Source: Patescibacteria group bacterium (GTDB taxonomy: Bacteria; Patescibacteriota; Minisyncoccia; Phycocordibacterales; UBA9973). From it: a DNA stretch of 5,664 nucleotides. The stretch lies in assembly GCA_018813625.1 (NCBI GenBank), contig JAHJBA010000029.1, forward strand, positions 1 through 5,664, in the 5' to 3' direction. Positions 1-5,664 of the stretch are shown one piece after another (position 1 is the first letter of the stretch; every line of letters begins with the position of its first letter). The position numbers were made by a program, and so were the translations under genes. The notes under the pieces were generated by a model. It worked only from the letters and a program-made list of their open reading frames with translations. It was not told the DNA's origin and ran no database searches.

Positions 1-21
1 CTTTAAAATTTATTTATTATT

Positions 22-1017
22 TTATTTTTCTGAAATGATGTATCTATCTAAAATCGCTTCGAACATTAATGGGGCGACGATAGTGGCATCAGATTCGATC
101 ACGAACATCGGAGTATCTTTTGTTAATTTATCCCAAGTAATTTTTTCATTTGGAGTAGCGCCAGAATACGAACCATAGGAAGTTGTTGAATCAGAAATCT
201 GACAAAAATATCCCCAGGGTCTTACCTTCTTTTTCAAATCATATTTAATAGATGGCACTACGCAAATTGGAAAGTCTCCGGAAATTCCTCCGCCGATTTG
301 GAAAAATCCCAACCCAGGTCCGTCTTGAGAAAGTTCCTCATACCAGTCATAAAGTTGCGTCATATATTCCACGCCTGTTTTCATAACTGTCGGACTTACC
401 TCCCCCGCCTTGCAATATCCGGCAAAAATATTTCCAAGCGTTGAATCTTCCCAACCTGGTACAACTATTGGTAAATTTTTCTTTGCAGCCTCAAGCAACC
501 AGCAATATTCAGGATTACCTTCATATTTATCTTTCAATTCATCCGATAAAAGTATTTGATAAAAATATTCGTGCGGAAAATATCTCTCGCCTTTCGCTTG
601 CGCATCTTTCCATCTTTTTAAAATAATCGGCTCAACAACACGAAAAGCTTCTTCTTCTGGAATGGAGGTATCGGTTACCCTACGCTCACCTCTCTGTAAA
701 ATTTTTTCATCGTCTTCTTTTGTAAAATATCTGTAATCCGGATAATCTTTATAACTGTTGTGAGCCACCAATCTGAAAACTGATTCCTCTAGGTTTGCGC
801 CCGTGCAAGAAATAATGTGAATCTTATTTTTTTTAATCATGGGCGCAAGTGTGATGCCTAGCTGAGCGGAAGACATGGCCCCACCCATAGCGACAAGCAT
901 TTTACCCCCATCATCCAGATGTTTCTTAAATGCCAAGGTGGCATCCTTCATCTGGCGGGAATTAAAATTAAAAAATAATTTTTGAAACAAGCCCAGTATA
1001 GAATTTCCATTTTTCAT
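22..1017 (-). CDS. Deoxyhypusine synthase-like protein (bacterial subgroup)
   Basis: This 331-residue protein belongs to the deoxyhypusine synthase (DHS) fold family, whose members transfer an aminobutyl group from spermidine using NAD. Visible family landmarks, numbered from the ATG at 1017, are AMGGAMSSAQLG (43-54), CTGANLEES (71-79, matching TAGGVEED of human DHS), WEDSTLGN (189-196, matching TDGSLGD), IGGGISGD (241-248), and the C-terminal block SGATPNEKITWDKL (285-298). K297 aligns with the catalytic lysine of human DHS (K329), and E291 and W295 are also kept. The Lys-His-His after GGGVV in human DHS is replaced by S-G-D here, and the stretch SDSTTSYGSYSGA is, from memory, typical of bacterial DHS-like proteins. 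Because bacteria use EF-P rather than eIF5A, a polyamine reaction such as homospermidine formation is more likely than hypusine synthesis; that is inference. The frame extends to a TTG at 1056, but that TTG lies in a probable -35 box, so the ATG at 1017 is preferred. No Shine-Dalgarno precedes it. The protein is cytoplasmic and divergent from secG. Confidence 0.88.
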   Translation of the reverse strand: MKNGNSILGLFQKLFFNFNSRQMKDATLAFKKHLDDGGKMLVAMGGAMSSAQLGITLAPMIKKNKIHIISCTGANLEESVFRLVAHNSYKDYPDYRYFTKEDDEKILQRGERRVTDTSIPEEEAFRVVEPIILKRWKDAQAKGERYFPHEYFYQILLSDELKDKYEGNPEYCWLLEAAKKNLPIVVPGWEDSTLGNIFAGYCKAGEVSPTVMKTGVEYMTQLYDWYEELSQDGPGLGFFQIGGGISGDFPICVVPSIKYDLKKKVRPWGYFCQISDSTTSYGSYSGATPNEKITWDKLTKDTPMFVIESDATIVAPLMFEAILDRYIISEK

Positions 1018-1026
1018 ATTAAACAC

Positions 1027-1056
1027 ATTATACAAAAATATCAGAGAAAAAGACAA
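1027..1056 (-). promoter_or_regulatory. Predicted promoter of the DHS-like gene, placed for a leaderless transcript
   Basis: Read on the minus strand, TTGTCT (1056-1051) and a perfect TATAAT (1032-1027) are separated by 18 bases, which fits a sigma-70 type promoter. Only nine bases lie between the -10 box and the ATG at 1017. With the usual 6-8 base distance to the start of transcription, the mRNA would begin within about three bases of the ATG, so it would be leaderless or nearly so. This agrees with the absence of a Shine-Dalgarno sequence. It also argues against the upstream TTG (1056) as start codon, since that TTG would be untranscribed. The hexamers are seen in the sequence; the start site is inferred. 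Confidence 0.6.
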
Positions 1057-1071
1057 GAACTTCAGCTCTGA

Positions 1072-1100
1072 TTGCTTTTTGGTTCAAATTATGCAATAAT
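1072..1100 (+). promoter_or_regulatory. Predicted extended -10 promoter of secG, placed for a leaderless transcript
   Basis: A TGn extended -10 element (TGC, 1092-1094) followed by AATAAT (1095-1100, five of six matches to TATAAT) lies six bases before the secG ATG at 1107. A weak -35 candidate, TTGCTT (1072-1077), sits 17 bases upstream of the -10 hexamer. Transcription would be expected to start at about 1107, the A of the ATG. No purine-rich Shine-Dalgarno sequence exists between the -10 box and the ATG. The geometry mirrors that of the divergent promoter on the other strand. The -35 match is poor, so recognition would rest on the extended -10. Confidence 0.5.
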
Positions 1101-1106
1101 ACCGAA

Positions 1107-1349
1107 ATGCAATTAGTAGCGAAAATACTGCCTTATGTGCAGATAATCCTTTCAATAGTGTTGGTGCTCGCGATTTTACTCCAGCAATCAGGCGCAGGAG
1201 TAGGTGGCGCCCTGGGCGGAAGTGACGGTGGATCTCTTCATCACACCCGCCGAGGATTTGAAAAGTTTCTTTTTTATTTGTCTATAGTTTGTGGAATCCT
1301 CTTTGCCCTATCAGCCTTCTTGGCTATAATAATTAAGGCAAATATTTAG
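1107..1349 (+). CDS. secG: Preprotein translocase subunit SecG
   Basis: SecG is the small accessory subunit of the SecYEG protein-export channel in the cytoplasmic membrane, where it assists SecA-driven translocation. The 80-residue product has the usual family length and layout: a first membrane helix (about residues 6-25), a conserved glycine-rich loop (LLQQSGAGVGGALGGSDG, residues 24-41), a short basic stretch (HHTRRG, 45-50) and a second membrane helix (about 54-76). The LQQ-GAG-GGA-GG pattern is the hallmark of SecG. The ATG at 1107 gives the expected N-terminus directly before helix 1. No Shine-Dalgarno is visible, and the predicted promoter suggests a leaderless mRNA. The next gene starts 32 bases downstream on the same strand with no terminator between, so cotranscription is likely. 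Confidence 0.95.
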   Translation: MQLVAKILPYVQIILSIVLVLAILLQQSGAGVGGALGGSDGGSLHHTRRGFEKFLFYLSIVCGILFALSAFLAIIIKANI

Positions 1350-1381
1350 ATATTCTACATATTCGACACTATTTTTCTTTT

Positions 1382-3139
1382 ATGAAAAATTTCTACAATC
1401 GTATACGCAATTTGAAATTTCCTTTAAAAAGCGAGTTAAGATCGGCTATTTTTTCTTTTTCAAGAAGAGAGTGGTTTGTTTTTTTATGCCTCGCAATTAT
1501 CCTTTTCGTAAGCACACTAATAATTCTCCAGAAAATAAATAAATCTTTCATGACAGATGTGCCTATGCAAGGAGGATCAATTTCTGAAGGAATAATTGGT
1601 ACTCCCCGTTTTGTTAATCCCGTACTTGCTCTATCTGATTCAGACAGAGATATGGTTTCACTAATATATTCTGGCCTTATGAGGAAAAATCCAGATGGTT
1701 CTTTGATTGTGGATTTAGCAGAAAAGTACGAGGTATCAAAAGATAATTTAACTTTCACTTTTACACTAAAAGATAAGGTGTATTTTCATGATGGAAAACG
1801 CGTCACCGCTGACGATATTATCTTTACAATAAACGAAGTCAAGGATCCGATCATTAAAAGCCCCTATAGGGGAAATTGGGAAGGTGTAAGTGTCGAAAAA
1901 ATAGATGAAAAAACAGTGAAATTTATTTTAAAACAACCCTATGCATTATTCTTAGAAAATGCGACATTTGGCATAATGCCCGCACATTTATGGCAAGGAT
2001 CACCCATTGAACTTAATAATGCCAACATCAACCCAATCGGATCAGGCCCATATCAAGTGGAAAACCTGAATAAGCAATCCGATGGAATAATTAATTATTA
2101 TAATCTGACTTCTTTTAAAAAATTCGTACTCGGTAGACCGTACATAAAAAAAATAACATTGCGCTTTTATCCGAATGAAAATGATTTGATTTCCGCCTTA
2201 CAAAGCGGACAAGTCGATCAAGCAAGTTCGATCACCCCTTCAAACGCCAGAATCCTTGAAGAAAAAAATTATCGCGTAGAATACTCAATCCTTCCAAGAG
2301 TATTCGGTCTTTTCTTTAACCAGAATCAAGCTCAAATTTTTACGGACAAACATATCATTGAAGCAATTAATCAAGCCATAGACAAAGACAGAATCGTGAA
2401 CGAGGTACTTCAGGGATACGGAGTCGTAATTGATGACCCGATACCACCAAACATGATCGCCTACCAAAAGCTAAGCACTCAAGATATTTCCTCCCACGAG
2501 GAAAGATTGCAAAAGGCACAAGAGATATTAGAAAAGGATGGCTGGAAAAAAGGAGAAGATGGATTCCTCCAAAAAACAACAACTGGTAAGGATAAAAAAG
2601 TAAAATCAACTACTAATCTTGAATTTTCCATTTCTACCGGAAATGCACCTGAACTTGCAAAATCAGCAGAATTAATAAAACAAGACTTAGAGTCAATAGG
2701 AATGAAAGTTGATATAAAGACATTCGAAATTGGAAACTTAAATCAATCAGTCATACGTCCGCGTGAATATGATGCTCTTTTATTTGGGCAGATCATAAAC
2801 CACGAATCTGATTTGTTTGCTTTTTGGCACTCGAGCCAAAGAAAAGACCCCGGACTAAATGTCGCTATGTACACAAACGCAAAAATAGATAAGATCTTAG
2901 AAGATGCATCCATAACCATCGACGAGAAATCGAGAATAAAAAAATACGCTCAATTCGAAGATGAAATTAAAAAAGACATGCCAGCAGTTTTTCTCTACAG
3001 CCCTGATTTCATATATATAGTTTCAAAAAATCTACAAGGACTAGACATAAACCATATTATATCCCCTTCCGATAGGTTTTCTAATTCATATCTATGGTAT
3101 ACTCAAACAGATAATGTTTGGAGGATATTTTCCAAATAA
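1382..3139 (+). CDS. Membrane-anchored family 5 extracellular solute-binding protein (OppA/DppA-like)
   Basis: This 585-residue protein resembles the peptide/nickel-type solute-binding proteins (SBP_bac_5) that deliver oligopeptides or other ligands to ABC importers. Residues 1-30 are basic and presumably cytoplasmic, 31-49 form one hydrophobic helix, and the remainder is predicted outside. There is no lipobox cysteine at the helix end (C36 lies mid-helix, after FL), so it is probably held by the uncleaved helix rather than by lipid. Family landmarks are the GTPRFVNPVLALSDSD region (73-88), YSGLM (96-100), FTLKDKVYFHDGKRVTADDI (127-146, the family signature), NPIGSGPYQV (217-226), LPRVFGLFFN with the following helix (304-345), DDPIPP (351-356), the YDALLFGQ block (463-470) and NVAMYTNAKIDKILEDA (493-509). 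The length fits a complete protein. No permease or ATPase genes of an Opp/Dpp system lie nearby, so ligand and partner are unknown. The ATG at 1382 lacks a Shine-Dalgarno; a weak -10-like TATTTT at 1370-1375 could give a leaderless start, but readthrough from secG is as likely. Confidence 0.88.
   Translation: MKNFYNRIRNLKFPLKSELRSAIFSFSRREWFVFLCLAIILFVSTLIILQKINKSFMTDVPMQGGSISEGIIGTPRFVNPVLALSDSDRDMVSLIYSGLMRKNPDGSLIVDLAEKYEVSKDNLTFTFTLKDKVYFHDGKRVTADDIIFTINEVKDPIIKSPYRGNWEGVSVEKIDEKTVKFILKQPYALFLENATFGIMPAHLWQGSPIELNNANINPIGSGPYQVENLNKQSDGIINYYNLTSFKKFVLGRPYIKKITLRFYPNENDLISALQSGQVDQASSITPSNARILEEKNYRVEYSILPRVFGLFFNQNQAQIFTDKHIIEAINQAIDKDRIVNEVLQGYGVVIDDPIPPNMIAYQKLSTQDISSHEERLQKAQEILEKDGWKKGEDGFLQKTTTGKDKKVKSTTNLEFSISTGNAPELAKSAELIKQDLESIGMKVDIKTFEIGNLNQSVIRPREYDALLFGQIINHESDLFAFWHSSQRKDPGLNVAMYTNAKIDKILEDASITIDEKSRIKKYAQFEDEIKKDMPAVFLYSPDFIYIVSKNLQGLDINHIISPSDRFSNSYLWYTQTDNVWRIFSK
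3095..3103 (+). promoter_or_regulatory. Possible internal extended -10 promoter for RNase J
   Basis: TGG followed by TATACT (3098-3103) forms a good extended -10 element inside the last codons of the solute-binding protein gene. It would start transcription near 3110, giving the RNase J mRNA an untranslated leader of nearly 60 bases. No clear -35 hexamer is present at the right distance. AT-rich coding DNA produces such matches by chance, so this is tentative. Confidence 0.25.
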
Positions 3140-3166
3140 AAAATAAACTATTAAAAATAAAAAATA

Positions 3167-5062
3167 ATGAAAAAAAACAACAGACTATCATTTAGTGCGG
3201 TAAGCATTGAAAACAAGAACGAGCAGAAATCCGAGCAAAAGCCACCGGAGAAGAAAAAACAAGCAAAAAGTTCTACTTATCAATATTCCAAATTTGGCAA
3301 AAGGCGCCCCCCTAAAGGCCGTCCTTTTCACTCTGGAGATAAATCTAGAAATTCAAACGAAAACAAAATACCACCACTAGAAAAAGGGGCAATACGTATC
3401 GTCCCACTGGGAGGAGTGGAGGAAATAGGGAAAAATATGACTGCAATAGAGACAGACGACGATATTATCGTAATAGACGCGGGAATGTATTTTTCCAATG
3501 AGGAAACTCCTGGGGTAGATTATGTTATTCCTAACACCACCTACCTTGAAGAAAGAAAAGATAAGATACGAGCACTTTTTATAACACATGCACACCTAGA
3601 TCACATTGGTGGTGTTCCCGTGGTTCTTTCACGCATAGGCAATCCGCCGGTATATTCTAGAAATCTTTCGATTCTTATGATAAAAAAACGTCAAGCAGAA
3701 TTTCCACACCTACCACCATTAAAAGCAGAAATAGTAGAAAAAGATGAAACAATAATGTGCGGAAAAACAAAAGTTAGATTTTTTGGAGTCACCCATACAA
3801 TACCAGATTCAATGGGAGTAATTATAGAAACAAAAAATGGGTGGATCGTAACTCCAGGTGATTATAAGCTAGATCAAATAGATGGAGTAGTTTCCGCAGA
3901 AGAAGAAAAAGAATATTCAATTTTTGATAAAGAAAAAGTGCTTCTTCTAATGACCGATTCCACCAATGTTGAAAACGAAGGCTACTCACTCCCCGAAACA
4001 AAAGTTCACCAAGGGCTGGAAAACTTAATAAAAAAAATAAATGGAAGAATAATAATTGCAGCGTTCGCTTCTCACATTACTCGATTAACTCATGTGGTAA
4101 AAGTTGCCGAAGGATTGGGGAAAAAGATAGCAATCGACGGACGTTCTATGAAAACAAACATAGATGTGGCAATAGAAGCCGGATATTTTAAACCCAAAAA
4201 GGGAACCATAATTCCAGTGGAGGAAGCCGGCAGTTATCCCCCAAATAAAGTGGTCATACTTATGACAGGTTCCCAGGGAGAAGAATTTGCCGCCCTTTCC
4301 CGCGCGGCCAACAAATCTCACACAAAATTTTCAATTAAAAAAGGAGATACTATTATTTTGTCTGCGTCCATTGTGCCAGGCAATGAGAGGGCTGTTGAAA
4401 AAATAAAAGACAATTTATCAAGACAGGGAGTACGTATTATAAGTTATCGAACAGCAGGCGAAGATTTTGTCCATGCTACTGGGCACGGAAACAAGGAAGA
4501 CATAAAATGGCTTCATAAAAAAACACATCCTAAATTTTTTATCCCAATCCATGGAAATCATTATCGACTGGAGCTTCATAAAGAACTCGCAATGGAAGTT
4601 GGCACCCCAGAGGAAAATATAGTAGTACCAGACAATGGTTCCATAATAGAAATTTCCCCAGATGGAGAGAAAATGACATTACGTAAAGAAAAGGCGCCTT
4701 CAGCTCCCATGATGGTAGATGGTCTTGCTATCAGTGATGTCCAGGATGTTGTTATCCGAGACAGGCAAATGTTGGCACAGGATGGAATGTTTGTTATTAT
4801 CGCATTAATGGATCAAAAAACTGGAAAATTAAAAAAATCCCCCGATTTAATTTCTCGAGGATTTGTATATCTAAAAGAAAATCAGGAACTCCTAAGGCAA
4901 GTTCGAATCATCATCAAAAAATCCATCGAGGATATTTCTCAGAAAATGAACCCCATAGATTTTGACTCTATTAAAAATAATTTAGGGGAAACAATTTCAA
5001 AATTTTTATATCAAAAAACCGCAAAAAGACCATTGGTCATCCCCGTGGTATTAGGAGTATAA
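3167..5062 (+). CDS. rnj: Ribonuclease J (beta-lactamase/beta-CASP family)
   Basis: RNase J combines 5'-3' exoribonuclease and endonuclease activities in mRNA decay and rRNA/mRNA processing in the cytoplasm. The 631-residue protein starts with a low-complexity, lysine/glutamate/proline-rich tail (about 1-70), followed by the metallo-beta-lactamase core. Zinc ligands are apparent: HAHLDH (H141, H143, D145, H146), H210 in VTHTIPDS, D232 in TPGDYK and H462 in IPIHGNH. TDSTN (263-267) and the beta-CASP motifs FASHITR (300-306), DGRSM (324-328), MTGSQGE (366-372), SIVPGNE (401-407) and HATGHG (436-441) follow. The C-terminal RNase J domain is recognisable from DGLAISDVQDVVIRDR (518-533) through PDLISRGFVY (559-568) to the end. 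All expected metal ligands are present, so it should be active. Differences from the Bacillus pattern are HAHLDH for HGHEDH, HGNHYR for HGEYR and HITR for NVHR. It begins 27 bases after the solute-binding protein gene; those bases contain no G, hence no Shine-Dalgarno. Without the tail, the length matches Bacillus RNase J1/J2. Confidence 0.95.
   Translation: MKKNNRLSFSAVSIENKNEQKSEQKPPEKKKQAKSSTYQYSKFGKRRPPKGRPFHSGDKSRNSNENKIPPLEKGAIRIVPLGGVEEIGKNMTAIETDDDIIVIDAGMYFSNEETPGVDYVIPNTTYLEERKDKIRALFITHAHLDHIGGVPVVLSRIGNPPVYSRNLSILMIKKRQAEFPHLPPLKAEIVEKDETIMCGKTKVRFFGVTHTIPDSMGVIIETKNGWIVTPGDYKLDQIDGVVSAEEEKEYSIFDKEKVLLLMTDSTNVENEGYSLPETKVHQGLENLIKKINGRIIIAAFASHITRLTHVVKVAEGLGKKIAIDGRSMKTNIDVAIEAGYFKPKKGTIIPVEEAGSYPPNKVVILMTGSQGEEFAALSRAANKSHTKFSIKKGDTIILSASIVPGNERAVEKIKDNLSRQGVRIISYRTAGEDFVHATGHGNKEDIKWLHKKTHPKFFIPIHGNHYRLELHKELAMEVGTPEENIVVPDNGSIIEISPDGEKMTLRKEKAPSAPMMVDGLAISDVQDVVIRDRQMLAQDGMFVIIALMDQKTGKLKKSPDLISRGFVYLKENQELLRQVRIIIKKSIEDISQKMNPIDFDSIKNNLGETISKFLYQKTAKRPLVIPVVLGV
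5053..5057 (+). promoter_or_regulatory. Shine-Dalgarno sequence of the MFS gene, within the end of rnj
   Basis: AGGAG lies seven bases before the ATG at 5065 and is embedded in the last codons of RNase J. It is the only convincing Shine-Dalgarno in the window. It fixes the start of the downstream gene and implies translation from a polycistronic mRNA shared with rnj. Confidence 0.8.
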
Positions 5063-5064
5063 AA

Positions 5065-5664
5065 ATGGAAAAAAATAGAAAAATTATATATCTGGCTGGA
5101 TTTCTGTTTTCAGTCACCCTCGCCCTTACATCATATATAAATTCGAGCTTCTTGGAAACTTATATAAATGAATATTATGTAAGCGCTATTTATATAATCT
5201 CCTCAATTATAACAATTTGGGGATTTTTCAAAATGCCAAAAGTTCTCACACACCTAGGTAATCGCTTTACGGCCTTTATGTTTGGTACATTAATTCTTTT
5301 ATCATTAATCCTTCTCGCAACTGGCAATAGCATATTTATTATAATTCCTGCTTTTGTAATGTACTTCCTGTCAACAAATCTTATTATTGCTTCACTCGAT
5401 ATTTTTATTGAGGATTTTTCAAAAAATTCTACAATAGGCAAAATAAGAGGAACCTATTTAATGATAATAAACTCGGCCTGGGTTATAGCCCAAGTTGTCT
5501 CTGGATCAATAATAGCAAAAACTTCTTTCCAAGGAATCTACCTTTTCTCAGCATCATTTATAATTTTATTTTTACTTATCTTCATTTTCTTTCTCCGTAA
5601 TTTTAAAGATCCAAAATACAAAAAAGTTTCCGTGTTAAAAACAATTAAGTTTTTTTTGGGAAAC
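5065..5664 (+). CDS. MFS-type transporter, N-terminal half (cut by window end)
   Basis: The frame is open for 200 codons to the window edge with no stop. The translation shows six hydrophobic segments, at about residues 7-24, 43-62, 78-97, 99-119, 137-158 and 163-186, followed by a basic stretch (FKDPKYKKVSVLK). This fits the first six-helix bundle and start of the central loop of a major facilitator superfamily permease. The segment between helices 2 and 3 (KVLTHLGNR, about 57-65) looks like a degenerate MFS motif A (G-x3-D-R-x-G-R), retaining Gly and Arg but with His for Asp. A charged loop after helix 4 (LDIFIEDFS, then GKIRGTY) precedes helix 5. Substrate cannot be predicted. The start is well supported by AGGAG seven bases upstream, and the gene begins two bases after the rnj stop, indicating translational and transcriptional coupling. 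Other multi-helix transporters are possible, but MFS is the best fit. Confidence 0.72.
   Translation, partial: MEKNRKIIYLAGFLFSVTLALTSYINSSFLETYINEYYVSAIYIISSIITIWGFFKMPKVLTHLGNRFTAFMFGTLILLSLILLATGNSIFIIIPAFVMYFLSTNLIIASLDIFIEDFSKNSTIGKIRGTYLMIINSAWVIAQVVSGSIIAKTSFQGIYLFSASFIILFLLIFIFFLRNFKDPKYKKVSVLKTIKFFLGN

Noticed and set aside
1..21. Possible terminator after the DHS-like gene
   Set aside because: The stretch is AT-rich but shows no hairpin; any terminator would lie outside the window.
441..626. Plus-strand open frame opposite the DHS-like gene
   Set aside because: It lies wholly antisense to a well-supported conserved gene, has no start signal, and its translation matches no recognisable family.
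1071..1097. Five-base inverted repeat ATTGC/GCAAT across the secG promoter, considered as an operator
   Set aside because: The arms are short, coincide with the promoter hexamers and do not extend, so chance is the simpler explanation.
1350..1381. Terminator or attenuator between secG and the solute-binding protein gene
   Set aside because: No GC-rich inverted repeat is present. The T-rich run before the ATG lacks a preceding stem.
1393..1758. Minus-strand open frame of about 120 codons under the solute-binding protein gene
   Set aside because: The opposite strand encodes recognisable family 5 motifs; this frame lacks start signals and looks like a shadow.
5190..5441. Minus-strand open frame under the MFS gene
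   Set aside because: The plus-strand reading gives clear membrane helices, a good Shine-Dalgarno and tight spacing after rnj. The minus frame has none of these.
22..5664. UGA recoding to glycine, as in Gracilibacteria and SR1
   Set aside because: All genes read full length under the standard code, end in TAA or TAG where complete, and need no in-frame TGA at conserved glycines.
1..5664. CRISPR array, transposon ends, tRNA or other structured RNA
   Set aside because: No spaced direct repeats, transposase or terminal inverted repeats were seen, and the gaps between genes are too short for a tRNA or riboswitch except 1018-1106, which is explained by promoters.

Overview
This AT-rich window is densely packed with bacterial protein genes. 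It has five genes, no RNA genes, and no intergenic gap over about 100 bases. SecG and a bacterial-type RNase J show that it is bacterial. The combination of AT-rich DNA, tight packing, a membrane-anchored family 5 solute-binding protein without visible permeases, an RNase J with a basic N-terminal tail and HAHLDH metal motif, and start codons mostly lacking Shine-Dalgarno sequences suggests a Patescibacteria/CPR (Parcubacteria-like) genome. That placement is inference from gene style; the window contains no phylogenetic marker I can test. All reading frames make sense with the standard code, with no sign of UGA recoding.

Layout: on the minus strand, 22-1017 encodes a deoxyhypusine synthase-like protein of the bacterial subgroup. 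A short divergent intergenic region (1018-1106) follows. On the plus strand, a head-to-tail series reads secG (1107-1349), an extracellular membrane-anchored oligopeptide-type solute-binding protein (1382-3139), RNase J (3167-5062) and the first 200 codons of an MFS transporter (from 5065, cut by the window edge). Gaps between plus-strand genes are 32, 27 and 2 bases, and no hairpin terminator is visible between them, so they may form one operon with possible internal promoters.

Functionally, the plus-strand cluster mixes protein export (SecG), a surface-exposed solute binder that would need Sec for translocation, RNA processing and decay (RNase J), and membrane transport (MFS). The minus-strand gene probably belongs to polyamine-related NAD chemistry rather than hypusine formation.

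The most interesting points are the divergent region, where both genes appear to have promoters placed so that transcription would start at or next to the start codon (leaderless mRNAs), and the DHS-like enzyme, which keeps the catalytic lysine but lacks the histidine-containing motif of true deoxyhypusine synthase. I found no convincing new multi-gene system, mobile element, CRISPR array or defence island.
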